From RGIG7213 sp045657205 (lineage in GTDB: Bacteria > Bacillota > Clostridia > Oscillospirales > CAG-272), in the NCBI GenBank assembly GCA_045657205.1, contig JAZOSS010000019.1:1-15715 (forward strand): a stretch of DNA of 15,715 nucleotides. The letters are read 5' to 3'. Made by a program: the position numbers and the translations under genes. The notes beneath the pieces were generated by a model. That model was not told the DNA's origin, made no database searches, and saw only the letters and a list, made by a program, of their open reading frames with translations. Below are positions 1 to 7,177 of the stretch, one piece after another; the stretch's first letter is position 1, and every line of letters begins with the position of its first letter.

Positions 1-90
1 CGGTTGGCAGATCTTTCGGTGGGCTTTCAGCCCCGCCAGTAACATGCCCTTATAGGGCTGAGCAAGCCACCGGCTTAGCCGGTGGTTATG
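1..90 (+). mobile_element. Candidate right end of IS200/IS605-type element (omegaRNA-like hairpin scaffold)
   Basis: No gene is visible here, but three hairpins follow one another on the plus strand: 18-37 (8-bp stem with one bulged C, loop TTC), 46-58 (GCCCT-TAT-AGGGC) and 65-87 (core CCACCGGCTTAGCCGGTGG, perfect 9-bp arms). GC content is higher than in the flanking DNA. Compact serial hairpins ending just before unrelated sequence are what the right end of TnpB-encoding IS200/IS605 elements looks like, where the DNA encodes the omegaRNA scaffold and the flank serves as guide. That reading is inference: no transposase or tnpB lies inside the window. The alternative is a 3' hairpin region of the GH3 gene on the minus strand, but no T-run follows the stem there, so a classic terminator is not supported. 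Confidence 0.4.
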
Positions 91-91
91 A

Positions 92-2230
92 CTATACAAG
101 TCTGAATTCTTTAAAATCGTTTACAAGTGAGCTTGTACCGATGAAGACTTTGAAAAGTCCTTTTTCCGCTTCAAATTTACCGCTTTGCGTATGGAATTTA
201 AGCTCGTCTTCCGTTATTTTAAATTCTGCCTTTGCTTCTTCATTCGGTGCAAGGGTGATTTTTTTATACCCTTTAAGTTCCTTTACGGGACGGCAGACGG
301 ATGCCGAAACGTCGTTTATGTACATCTGAAGTGTTTCAGTGCCCGTGTATTTGCCCGTGTTTTTGATGTTTACGGATACGGTTATTTCTTCCGAGTTTGT
401 CATTGTGTCGGAGGATAAAACAGGTTCCGATATTTCAAACGACGTGTACGAAAGTCCGTAACCGAAGGAGTAAAGAGGATAATACGGTATATCTTCATAT
501 CTTACGCAGTATCTGCCGTAGGGATTGTGAGGTCTTCCCGTACGCAGATAATTGTAATAAACGGGGCATTGACCTTCATAGGGAAAGCACATCGGAAGCT
601 TTCCTTCAAAGTTTGCTTTGCCGAAAATAAGCTCGGATATCGCCGTACCGCCTTCAGTACCCGGCTGCCAGAAAACGACCGTACAAGGGGATATATCGTT
701 TATGTTTTCAAGTGCCAGCGGTCTTCCGCAGAACAGTAAAAGAACAGTCTTTTTGTTTACTTTGCATACTTCTTTTATAAGCTGGGTTTGTGCATCGCTT
801 AACGAAAGTCTTGCACGTGAGTGTGCTTCACCGCTTACGTCGTTTGCCTCACCTGCACATATTATAACGGCATCGGAATCTTTTGCAAGCTGTACTGCTT
901 TTTCAATGCTTTCTTTTGCTTCTGTTGAGCTTTCTTTCAGTCCTCCGTTACAGCCGATGGAGAAAACAGCGTCGGGACGCTCTTTTTTTATTCCTTCAAA
1001 AACGCTGACAGCCTCGTCTTCACGACCGTTGCAGTACCATGCACCGATCATTCCTCTGTTTGCGAAAGGACCTATTACGGCGACCTTTTTTACCGTGCCG
1101 TCAAACGGCAAAACACCGTCGTTTTTAAGCAAAACGGCACTTTTTTGAGCCGCAAGCTTTGCTAAATCTCTGTGTTCTTTGCATAAGAACAGACGTTTTT
1201 CTTCTTCGGGAGAGGATGAACGGAAAGGATCGTCGAAAAGTCCGAGCTTTTCTTTAAGCTTTAATATTCTCATTACGGCAGTATCTACCTGCTCAAGCGT
1301 TATTTTGCCTTCGTCAATAAGCTCTTTGCCGTATTTTACGAAGCAGGCGGTCATCATTTCTATATCCGTAGTTGCATCAAGTGCTTTTTGTGCACTTTCT
1401 TTTTCGTTTTCACTTACACCGTGCGGCATCAGCTCACGCAGGGCGCCGTAGTCGGAGATAACTATTCCGTCAAATCCCCATTCTTTACGCAATATGCCGT
1501 CTACGAGAGCTTTGTTTGCGGAGGAGGGAACACCGTTTAGGGAGTTGAACGACGTCATTGCAAGCTCGACATTTGCATCTATCGCCGCCTTGTATGCAGG
1601 CAGATAATATTCACGCAAGGTATGCTCAGAAACCTCGGCGTTGTCGTAATCTCTTCCGCCTTCGCACGCACTGTATGCGGCAAAATGCTTGATGCAGGCG
1701 GCTACTCTGTCAGCACCGAGATCACCCTGGAAGCCTTTTACCATAGAGGCTGCCATTTTTGAATTGAGATACGGATCTTCTCCGCACGTTTCCGTGCATC
1801 TTCCCCAGCGTGCGTCACGCGCAAGATCCATCATAGGGGCAAAGGTTACGTGCAGACCGCTTGCCGCAGCCTCTTTTGCCGCCATAGCGGAACATTTTTC
1901 GGATAGATCTTCGTCGAACGTCGCACCTATTCCCAAAGGCGTCGGGTATATCGTGCGGAAGCCGTGTATAACATCAGCCATAAACAAAAGGGGAATACCG
2001 TTCGGATCTTCTTTTAAGTGAAGCTTTTGAAGCTCGTTCAACGCCTCTGCGCCCGTACCGCCCAAAACGGAACCGACACGCGATGTTACGTTTTCGGGTA
2101 TTCCGAATTTCGTCATAGGACCCGTTACCATACCCTCGCTTTTATCTGTTATCATTTCGGGGGTTATCTGAAGCATTTGTGCAAGCTTGTCTTCAAGTGT
2201 CATTTTTTCAAGCAGTTTTTGTATATCCAT
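92..2230 (-). CDS. bglX: Glycoside hydrolase family 3 beta-glucosidase (BglX-like), cytoplasmic
   Basis: This 712-residue enzyme should hydrolyse terminal beta-linked sugars from oligosaccharides; the exact sugar cannot be read from sequence. The N-terminal TIM-barrel domain (about residues 1-350) carries the GH3 signatures RWGRCTETCGEDPYL (141-155), KHF (181-183), EGGRDYDNAE (190-199) and the nucleophile in VISDYG (Asp260). The alpha/beta C-terminal domain holds GEAHSRARL, where Glu468 is the probable acid/base. A fibronectin III-like domain closes the protein (about 630-710). No signal peptide is seen, so it probably acts on imported oligosaccharides inside the cell. The start chosen is the ATG at 2230 because an AGGAG lies 8 bases upstream; an ATG six bases earlier would sit only 2 bases from it, and longer in-frame extensions run into the promoter. 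No sugar transporter or regulator of it is visible nearby. Confidence 0.93.
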   Translation of the reverse strand: MDIQKLLEKMTLEDKLAQMLQITPEMITDKSEGMVTGPMTKFGIPENVTSRVGSVLGGTGAEALNELQKLHLKEDPNGIPLLFMADVIHGFRTIYPTPLGIGATFDEDLSEKCSAMAAKEAAASGLHVTFAPMMDLARDARWGRCTETCGEDPYLNSKMAASMVKGFQGDLGADRVAACIKHFAAYSACEGGRDYDNAEVSEHTLREYYLPAYKAAIDANVELAMTSFNSLNGVPSSANKALVDGILRKEWGFDGIVISDYGALRELMPHGVSENEKESAQKALDATTDIEMMTACFVKYGKELIDEGKITLEQVDTAVMRILKLKEKLGLFDDPFRSSSPEEEKRLFLCKEHRDLAKLAAQKSAVLLKNDGVLPFDGTVKKVAVIGPFANRGMIGAWYCNGREDEAVSVFEGIKKERPDAVFSIGCNGGLKESSTEAKESIEKAVQLAKDSDAVIICAGEANDVSGEAHSRARLSLSDAQTQLIKEVCKVNKKTVLLLFCGRPLALENINDISPCTVVFWQPGTEGGTAISELIFGKANFEGKLPMCFPYEGQCPVYYNYLRTGRPHNPYGRYCVRYEDIPYYPLYSFGYGLSYTSFEISEPVLSSDTMTNSEEITVSVNIKNTGKYTGTETLQMYINDVSASVCRPVKELKGYKKITLAPNEEAKAEFKITEDELKFHTQSGKFEAEKGLFKVFIGTSSLVNDFKEFRLV

Positions 2231-2258
2231 TATCATATCTCCTGTACAAGTATAATTC

Positions 2259-2287
2259 ATTTTACAATACACACCTGCATTTGTCAA
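2259..2287 (-). promoter_or_regulatory. Sigma-A-type promoter for the GH3 gene
   Basis: Read on the minus strand, TTGACA (2287-2282) is followed after exactly 17 bases by TAAAAT (2264-2259), about 30 bases upstream of the GH3 start. The -35 box is a full consensus match and the -10 box matches at five of six positions. Confidence 0.75.
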
Positions 2288-2294
2288 CAAAATA

Positions 2295-2323
2295 TTGACA
2301 TAAACTTTTTCGTAGGGTATAAT
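2295..2323 (+). promoter_or_regulatory. Perfect-consensus sigma-A promoter for the omega-amidase gene
   Basis: TTGACA (2295-2300), a 17-base spacer and TATAAT (2318-2323) match the housekeeping consensus at every position. Transcription should begin near 2330, giving a leader of only about 18 bases before the start codon. Its -35 box lies 7 bases from the -35 box of the divergent GH3 promoter. Confidence 0.85.
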
Positions 2324-2347
2324 CAAATATGTAAAGGTGGGATGAAT

Positions 2348-3142
2348 ATGCGTATTTCGTTGGTACAGATGAAGGTTTTGAAAACTCCGAATGAAAACCT
2401 TGAAAAGATCAAGTCACTTGTCGCTGAGGCAAAAAGCCAAAATGCAGATATTGCCGTGTTGCCCGAAATGTGCTTTTGTGCGTACGAAAATGATGCGTTC
2501 GTAAAGTACGCGATGGATGAAAAAAGCGAGATAATAAAAGGACTTTCCGATATTGCAAAGAAAAATAAGCTGTATCTTACAGCAGGAAGTATCCCCGAAC
2601 GAGATGAGGGGAAAATATACAATACGTCGTACGTGTTTGATCCTTTCGGGAACATCATAGCAAAGCACAGAAAAATACATCTTTTTGACGTGGATATAAA
2701 AAACGGACAGTATTTTAAAGAATCCGATACGTTTTCAGCAGGAAACAAAGTAACGGTATTTGAAACAAAATGGGGAAAAATAGGAGTTATGATATGCTAT
2801 GACATAAGATTTCCCGAGCTTGCCTTGCGTATGGCAAATGACGTAAAAGCCATTATAGTGCCCGCCTCGTTCAATTATACGACGGGACCTGAGCATTGGG
2901 AGCTTTTGTTCAGAGCAAGAGCCGTTGACAGTCAGGTGTATATGATAGGCTGTGCTTCCGCGACCGACGACACACAGAGCTATCGCTCATGGGGACATTC
3001 GATAATAACCGATCCGTGGGGGAAAGTTTTAAAACAGCTTGGCACAAAAGAGGAGCTGTATACAGTTGATATAGATCTTGAATATTGCAGTGAGATAAGA
3101 AAACAGCTTCCGTTGCTCGGGCATAGACGTGCAATATATTAA
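2348..3142 (+). CDS. Carbon-nitrogen hydrolase, Nit2-like omega-amidase
   Basis: A 264-residue nitrilase-superfamily enzyme. The catalytic Glu-Lys-Cys triad is visible: Glu40 in VLPEM, Lys109 in HRKIHLFD, and Cys150 in GVMICYDIRFPEL. The strings KIHLFDVDI and the following FKESDTFSAGN are typical of the omega-amidase (Nit2) branch, which hydrolyses alpha-ketoglutaramate and alpha-ketosuccinamate to the keto acid and ammonia, removing by-products of glutamine and asparagine transamination. Length fits the family. I chose the ATG at 2348, with AAAGGTGG about 7 bases upstream; the ATG at 2342 is almost on top of that site, and the in-frame extension back to 2018 only reads the antisense of GH3. 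No signal peptide; cytosolic. A YafV-type amidase of the same branch cannot be excluded. Confidence 0.9.
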   Translation: MRISLVQMKVLKTPNENLEKIKSLVAEAKSQNADIAVLPEMCFCAYENDAFVKYAMDEKSEIIKGLSDIAKKNKLYLTAGSIPERDEGKIYNTSYVFDPFGNIIAKHRKIHLFDVDIKNGQYFKESDTFSAGNKVTVFETKWGKIGVMICYDIRFPELALRMANDVKAIIVPASFNYTTGPEHWELLFRARAVDSQVYMIGCASATDDTQSYRSWGHSIITDPWGKVLKQLGTKEELYTVDIDLEYCSEIRKQLPLLGHRRAIY

Positions 3143-3168
3143 ATTTGGATTAAGGTTTGCATTTGTTG

Positions 3169-3197
3169 TTGACAAAGGTGGATTTTTGTGGTATCAT
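3169..3197 (+). promoter_or_regulatory. Sigma-A-type promoter for the tetR-family gene
   Basis: TTGACA (3169-3174), a 17-base spacer and TATCAT (3192-3197). It lies 27 bases after the omega-amidase stop codon with no terminator hairpin between, so the regulator may be transcribed both from here and by read-through. Confidence 0.7.
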
Positions 3198-3219
3198 ATT
3201 TAGCACACGATGTGCCACA
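3187..3219. promoter_or_regulatory. Nested inverted repeats, possible TetR operator
   Basis: GCACA-CGA-TGTGC (3203-3215) is a perfect 5-bp inverted repeat over the expected transcription start of the downstream regulator. A wider pair, TGTGG (3187-3191) and CCACA (3215-3219), brackets it and overlaps the -10 box. The placement fits autorepression, which is common in the TetR family. The arms are short, so this is inference. Confidence 0.4.
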
Positions 3220-3230
3220 CGGGGGGATTT

Positions 3231-3806
3231 ATGGAGAAAAAAGAGGAGCTTATATGCGACGAAATGTCGCAAAGAATAATTGATACAGCAGAAAAGATCG
3301 CACTTGAAAACGGCGTTGACGGCCTTAACGTAAGGAAAATACTTAAAACTCTTGATATCTCCAACAGGGTGTTTTATAACCGATTCAAGAATATAGATGA
3401 AGTGCTTGACATACTTTACGAAAAAACGGTTTTGAAAATAAGAGAAAGTATTACAGCGGGCGTTGATCCCGCCAAGGACTTTTTTGAGCAGGTGACCGAT
3501 ATGGTTGCAAATACACTTATGATGTCGTACGACAACAAAATGAACCTCAACAGCTATGTATTTGAAAATGACTCCGTATCGCGTGCGAATTTTGAATGGT
3601 GGCACAAAGAAATAATAAAGCTGATAGAATACGCAAAATCGAAAAAGCTTTTTAAAGACGTTGATTCCGATGCCATAAGCTACGCAATATGGTGCTTTTG
3701 CCGAGGATATAACGCCGATGCGGTAAGCAGAAATCTTCCCCGTGATAAAGCAGTTGAAAACTTCAAATACAGCTTCGGATTTTTGCTTGAAGGACTTAAA
3801 AGATAG
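3231..3806 (+). CDS. TetR/AcrR-family transcriptional regulator
   Basis: A 191-residue one-component regulator. The N-terminal TetR DNA-binding fold is clear: helix 1 RIIDTAEKIALENGVDGL (15-32), then the helix-turn-helix LNVRKILKTLDISNRVFYNRFKN-like stretch over 32-54, with the recognition helix ending in the family-typical VFYNRF (47-52). The remaining ligand-binding half (about 60-191) is aromatic-rich (WWHKE, AIWCFCRGY) and resembles nothing I can name, so the ligand is unknown. The ATG at 3231 is preferred: a GGGGGG lies 4 bases upstream and the ATG at 3210 has no ribosome binding site. It has no adjacent efflux or catabolic partner, so it may act on itself, on the omega-amidase upstream, or elsewhere. 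Convergent with clpX, sharing a terminator. Confidence 0.88.
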   Translation: MEKKEELICDEMSQRIIDTAEKIALENGVDGLNVRKILKTLDISNRVFYNRFKNIDEVLDILYEKTVLKIRESITAGVDPAKDFFEQVTDMVANTLMMSYDNKMNLNSYVFENDSVSRANFEWWHKEIIKLIEYAKSKKLFKDVDSDAISYAIWCFCRGYNADAVSRNLPRDKAVENFKYSFGFLLEGLKR

Positions 3807-3826
3807 CGTTGAATTTACATAAATAA

Positions 3827-3858
3827 AAAGGTGACCGATTTTTTAATCAGTCACCTTT
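3827..3858. terminator. Bidirectional intrinsic terminator between tetR and clpX
   Basis: The arms AAAGGTGAC and GTCACCTTT (9 bp) enclose a second 4-bp helix GATT/AATC across one mismatch, with a TTTT loop. On the minus strand the stem is followed by TTATTTATG and starts just after the clpX stop; on the plus strand the second arm ends in TTT followed by AATTTA, 20 bases after the tetR stop. Confidence 0.85.
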
Positions 3859-3861
3859 AAT

Positions 3862-5172
3862 TTATGCGTTTTCGCTTTTATACGTTATTTCGATATCGCC
3901 TTGCTTTTTGACGTAGTCGGACGTTACGGTTACTTTTTCTATCGTGCTGTCAGACGGTACTTTGTACATTATATCAAGCATAAGATCTTCAACTATTGAA
4001 CGAAGACCTCTTGCACCTGCTGATCTTTCAATAGCAAGAGCTGCTATTTCATGTATCGCATCGTCTGAAAATTCAAGCGCAACACCGTCGAGAGATAAAA
4101 GCTTCGTGTACTGCTTTACAAGTGAGTTTTTAGGCTCTTTCAGTATTTTGGCAAGCGCCGTTTTGTCAAGTGCGTCAAGACACGTTATTACGGGAAGTCT
4201 TCCCACAAGCTCGGGAATAAGACCGTATTTTATTATGTCGTGAGCGCATACTCCTGCGTATATACCGTCACGCTTTTTCATCTCGGCAGTTATCTTTTCC
4301 GTGCCGAATCCGACTGTCTGGTTTCCACGTCTTTGCTCAATTATCTTATCAAGACCGTCAAAAGCACCGCCGCATATGAACAGGATATTTTCCGTGTTGA
4401 TCTGTATAAATTCCTGGTTGGGGTGCTTTCTTCCGCCCTGCGGAGGTACGTTTGCCGTCGTTCCTTCAAGAATCTTCAACAGTGCCTGCTGAACGCCTTC
4501 GCCTGAAACGTCTCTCGTTATGGAGCGGTTTTCGCTCTTTCTGGATATCTTATCTATTTCATCAATATATATGATACCTTTTTCGGCACGTTCAACGTCG
4601 TAGTCGGCTGCCTGAATAAGTCTTAAAAGAATGTTTTCAACGTCCTCACCGACGTATCCCGCTTCGGTAAGTGTCGTAGCGTCGGCAATAGCAAAGGGAA
4701 CCTTCATCGTTTTTGCAAGAGTCTGGGCAATATAAGTCTTACCCACACCCGTAGGACCTAAAAGAAGCACGTTGCTTTTCTGTATTTCAACATCCGGCTT
4801 CGCTTCTTCCTTTGACTTTTTCTTTCCTTTTTTACGCGAACTGTTTTTTCTGCTTTCTTCAAGCAAAAGTATGCGCTTGTAGTGGTTGTATACCGCTACG
4901 GAAAGCGTCTTTTTGGCGTTCGTCTGTCCTATAACGTATTCATCGAGTGCGGCGTGTATCTGCTGCGGCTTCGGTAACGTTTCAAACGTCAGCGAATCAC
5001 CCTCGTTTTCATACGCTTCATCTTCGTACTTTTCATCAAGTATGGACGAGCAGATGTCAACGCAGTACTCGCATATGCAAGCACCCGTGGGAGAGGGAAT
5101 AAGCAGTACGTCGTCAGACTCGGTCCTGCCGCAAAAAGAGCAGGCTAACGTAGTTTTTTTATTATCTGCCAT
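3862..5172 (-). CDS. clpX: ClpX, ATP-dependent unfoldase subunit of ClpXP
   Basis: The 436-residue hexameric AAA+ unfoldase feeds tagged proteins to ClpP. An N-terminal zinc-binding domain has Cys11, Cys14, Cys34 and Cys37. The AAA+ module follows: Walker A GPTGVGKT (139-146), the pore-loop GYVG, Walker B IIYIDEIDK, and sensor 2 GARGLRS near the C-terminus. VGFG takes the place of the IGF loop that docks on ClpP. A lysine- and serine-rich insertion at about 105-128 (SRKNSSRKKGKKKSKEE) separates the first conserved block from Walker A and is longer than in E. coli. It starts 4 bases after the clpP stop with only a weak ribosome binding site, which suggests translational coupling. Last gene of the tig-clpP-clpX unit. 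Confidence 0.98.
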   Translation of the reverse strand: MADNKKTTLACSFCGRTESDDVLLIPSPTGACICEYCVDICSSILDEKYEDEAYENEGDSLTFETLPKPQQIHAALDEYVIGQTNAKKTLSVAVYNHYKRILLLEESRKNSSRKKGKKKSKEEAKPDVEIQKSNVLLLGPTGVGKTYIAQTLAKTMKVPFAIADATTLTEAGYVGEDVENILLRLIQAADYDVERAEKGIIYIDEIDKISRKSENRSITRDVSGEGVQQALLKILEGTTANVPPQGGRKHPNQEFIQINTENILFICGGAFDGLDKIIEQRRGNQTVGFGTEKITAEMKKRDGIYAGVCAHDIIKYGLIPELVGRLPVITCLDALDKTALAKILKEPKNSLVKQYTKLLSLDGVALEFSDDAIHEIAALAIERSAGARGLRSIVEDLMLDIMYKVPSDSTIEKVTVTSDYVKKQGDIEITYKSENA

Positions 5173-5176
5173 AAGA

Positions 5177-5785
5177 TCACTTCTTTATTATTATTTCATC
5201 TATAAGACCGTAAGCTTTTGCCTGCTCTGCTGTCATATAGTTGTCACGGTCCGTGTCGATACATATCTGTTCGTACGATTTTCCCGTGTTTTCGGCAAGT
5301 ATACGGTTCATTTTTTCCTTTGTGAAAAGCAAATGATCCGTGTGTATCTTTATGTCGGATGCCTGACCGCTCAAGCCGCCGCCTCCGATCAAGGGCTGGT
5401 GTATCATTATTTCGCTGTTGGGCAGAGCAAAACGCTTGCCTTTTGTTCCAGCGGAAAGAAGGAACGACCCCATACTTGCCGCCATACCTATACATATTGT
5501 GGAAACATCGCACTTGATGTAGTTCATCGTGTCGTATATTGCCATTCCGTCGGTGATAGAACCGCCGGGGGAATTGATGTAGAAGTAAATGTCACGGTCG
5601 GGATCAGCAGCTTCAAGGTAAAGCATCTGAGCCACGATGACTGCCGATGTGGCGTGATTCACGTCCTGCGTCAGCATTATTATTCTGTCGTTCAAAAGAC
5701 GTGAGAAAATGTCGTACGAGCGCTCGCCTCGGCTTGTTTGTTCAATGACGTAGGGGATAGTTATGGAGTCGTGCATATCGTGCAT
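5177..5785 (-). CDS. clpP: ClpP, ATP-dependent Clp protease proteolytic subunit
   Basis: A 202-residue serine protease that assembles as two stacked heptamers and degrades proteins fed by ClpX. The triad is Ser104 in GMAASMGSFLL, His129 in IMIHQP and Asp181 in DTDRDNYM. A glycine-rich loop, PLIGGGGLSGQASD, is three residues longer than the usual PLGGAQGQATE, which explains the 52-residue His-Asp spacing instead of the usual 49. The first ATG (5785) is used: AAGGA lies 6 bases upstream, and the next in-frame ATG three codons on has none. It lies 13 bases after the tig stop and 4 before clpX, so one transcript is expected. Confidence 0.98.
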   Translation of the reverse strand: MHDMHDSITIPYVIEQTSRGERSYDIFSRLLNDRIIMLTQDVNHATSAVIVAQMLYLEAADPDRDIYFYINSPGGSITDGMAIYDTMNYIKCDVSTICIGMAASMGSFLLSAGTKGKRFALPNSEIMIHQPLIGGGGLSGQASDIKIHTDHLLFTKEKMNRILAENTGKSYEQICIDTDRDNYMTAEQAKAYGLIDEIIIKK

Positions 5786-5798
5786 ATGGGTTCCTTTC

Positions 5799-7094
5799 TT
5801 ACTCGGTTATTGTTTTTTCTGTGATAACAGCCTTTTCTCTCAGCAAGTCAAGAGCTTTCTTGAGTGTGAGGTGGTAGTGTACGTCTTCTTTTGTAACCTG
5901 TTCTTTAACTTTTTCGACGTCCATCTTTGTGGATTCCGCAACGGAAGCGTACTCAGCGTCGATCTCAGCATCCGTAACTTCGATCTTTTCAAGCTCTGCA
6001 ACCTTTTCAAGTGCAAGTCTTGTCTTTACCTGGCGTTCGGACTGAGGTCTTGCCTGTTCCTTGAGATCTTCTATCTTCGTACCTGTGTACTGCATATAGA
6101 TATCAAGGCTCATACCCTGCTGCATAAGGCGTGTTTCAAAGCCTCTGAGCTCGTTGTATATTTCGCTTTCGATCATTACAGGGGGAACTTCAACAGTCGT
6201 CTTTGCAAGAAGAGCATCAACAAGTCTTTCTTCAAGAAGATTTGTTGCAATATTATCGTTTCTTTCTGCGAGTTTTGCCTTTATATCAGCTTTATATTCA
6301 TCAAGTGTATCAAATTCGGAAACGTCTTTTGCAAATTCGTCATCAAGTGCGGGAAGCTCTTCAACTTCTATCTTATGAAGCTTGCATGCAAATACTGCAG
6401 CCTTGCCCTTGAGTTCTTCTGCGTGGTATTCTTCGGGGAACGTTACGTTTACGTCGAAGGAATCGTCCACGTTGTGACCTTCGATCTGTGCTTCAAAACC
6501 GGGGATAAAGCTTCCGGAACCAAGCTTGAGCTTGTGGCCTTCATCCTTACCGCCTGCAAACTCAACACCGTCTATCGAGCCGCAGTAGTCGATAGTTACG
6601 AGGTCGCCGTTCTGCGCGGCTCTGTCTGTAACTTCAACCATACGTGCGTTTGTGCGGCGGCGGCGTTCGATCTCAGCATCAACGTCAGCGTCCTTAACTT
6701 CGTTTACCGTCTTTTCAAGCTCAAAACCGAAGTAATCCTTTACTTCAACTTCGGGCTTAACGTAGAATTTTGCTTTAACTGTGATCTCGTCACCTTCGAA
6801 GGAATCGAAATCAAATTCAGGCTGGCTTATAGGCTCAAGACCTGATTCTTTAACTGCATCTTCGTATGCATCGGGGAGAAGTGCGTTAAGTGCATCGTTA
6901 TAGAAAAAGTCAGAGCCGTACATCTTTTCGATTATGGCTTTGGGAGCTTTACCCTTGCGGAAGCCGGGGATAGAAAGTGAACCGACTTTGCTCTTGTATG
7001 CACGCATAACAGCGGCATCAAAGGTTGCCTTTTCTATTGATATTTCCAACTCTCTTACGTTGGTTTCGGGAGTAGTTACTTTTTTCAGACTCAT
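5799..7094 (-). CDS. tig: Trigger factor, ribosome-associated chaperone
   Basis: A 431-residue chaperone and peptidyl-prolyl isomerase that meets nascent chains at the ribosome exit tunnel. The N-terminal ribosome-binding domain has the signature GFRKGKAP (44-51). An FKBP-type PPIase domain (about 158-245) shows NGDLVTIDYCGSIDG and GSGSFIPGFE. The helical C-terminal domain is rich in Lys/Glu and runs to the end; length is normal for the family. GGAGGA lies 8 bases before the ATG at 7094. It opens the tig-clpP-clpX operon, a common bacterial order; lon, often the next gene, is absent here. Confidence 0.98.
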   Translation of the reverse strand: MSLKKVTTPETNVRELEISIEKATFDAAVMRAYKSKVGSLSIPGFRKGKAPKAIIEKMYGSDFFYNDALNALLPDAYEDAVKESGLEPISQPEFDFDSFEGDEITVKAKFYVKPEVEVKDYFGFELEKTVNEVKDADVDAEIERRRRTNARMVEVTDRAAQNGDLVTIDYCGSIDGVEFAGGKDEGHKLKLGSGSFIPGFEAQIEGHNVDDSFDVNVTFPEEYHAEELKGKAAVFACKLHKIEVEELPALDDEFAKDVSEFDTLDEYKADIKAKLAERNDNIATNLLEERLVDALLAKTTVEVPPVMIESEIYNELRGFETRLMQQGMSLDIYMQYTGTKIEDLKEQARPQSERQVKTRLALEKVAELEKIEVTDAEIDAEYASVAESTKMDVEKVKEQVTKEDVHYHLTLKKALDLLREKAVITEKTITE

Positions 7095-7133
7095 TTTTTA
7101 GTCCTCCGTTATTTTAAAAATATATAATATATC

Positions 7134-7161
7134 ATTATATCGAACAAGAAAATAAAGTCAA
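7134..7161 (-). promoter_or_regulatory. Sigma-A-type promoter of the tig-clpP-clpX operon
   Basis: On the minus strand TTGACT (7161-7156), a 16-base spacer and TATAAT (7139-7134), about 40 bases before the tig start. The -10 box is a full match. No CtsR-like heptad repeat or CIRCE inverted repeat is seen in the upstream gap, so heat-shock control is not supported by the sequence. No terminator hairpin separates it from the upstream phosphoesterase gene. Confidence 0.75.
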
Positions 7162-7177
7162 TAGAATTTTAAAAATA

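Noticed and set aside
61..91. The 65-87 hairpin as a classic intrinsic terminator for GH3
   Set aside because: On the minus strand the stem is followed by CTTGCTC rather than a T-run, so rho-independent termination is not supported.
2018..2347. A 110-codon N-terminal extension of the omega-amidase in the same frame
   Set aside because: It reads the antisense of GH3 and crosses the promoter; the family starts at the ATG at 2348, which has a ribosome binding site at proper distance.
5763..6845. A 360-codon plus-strand ORF opposite clpP and trigger factor, and similar long ORFs opposite GH3 and clpX/clpP
   Set aside because: They are mirror frames of highly conserved genes, with Cys/Phe/Val-rich low-complexity translations, no ribosome binding sites and no family resemblance.
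7095..7177. CIRCE or CtsR operator upstream of tig-clpP-clpX
   Set aside because: No 9-bp CIRCE arms or CtsR heptad repeats are visible; only an AT-rich promoter is there.
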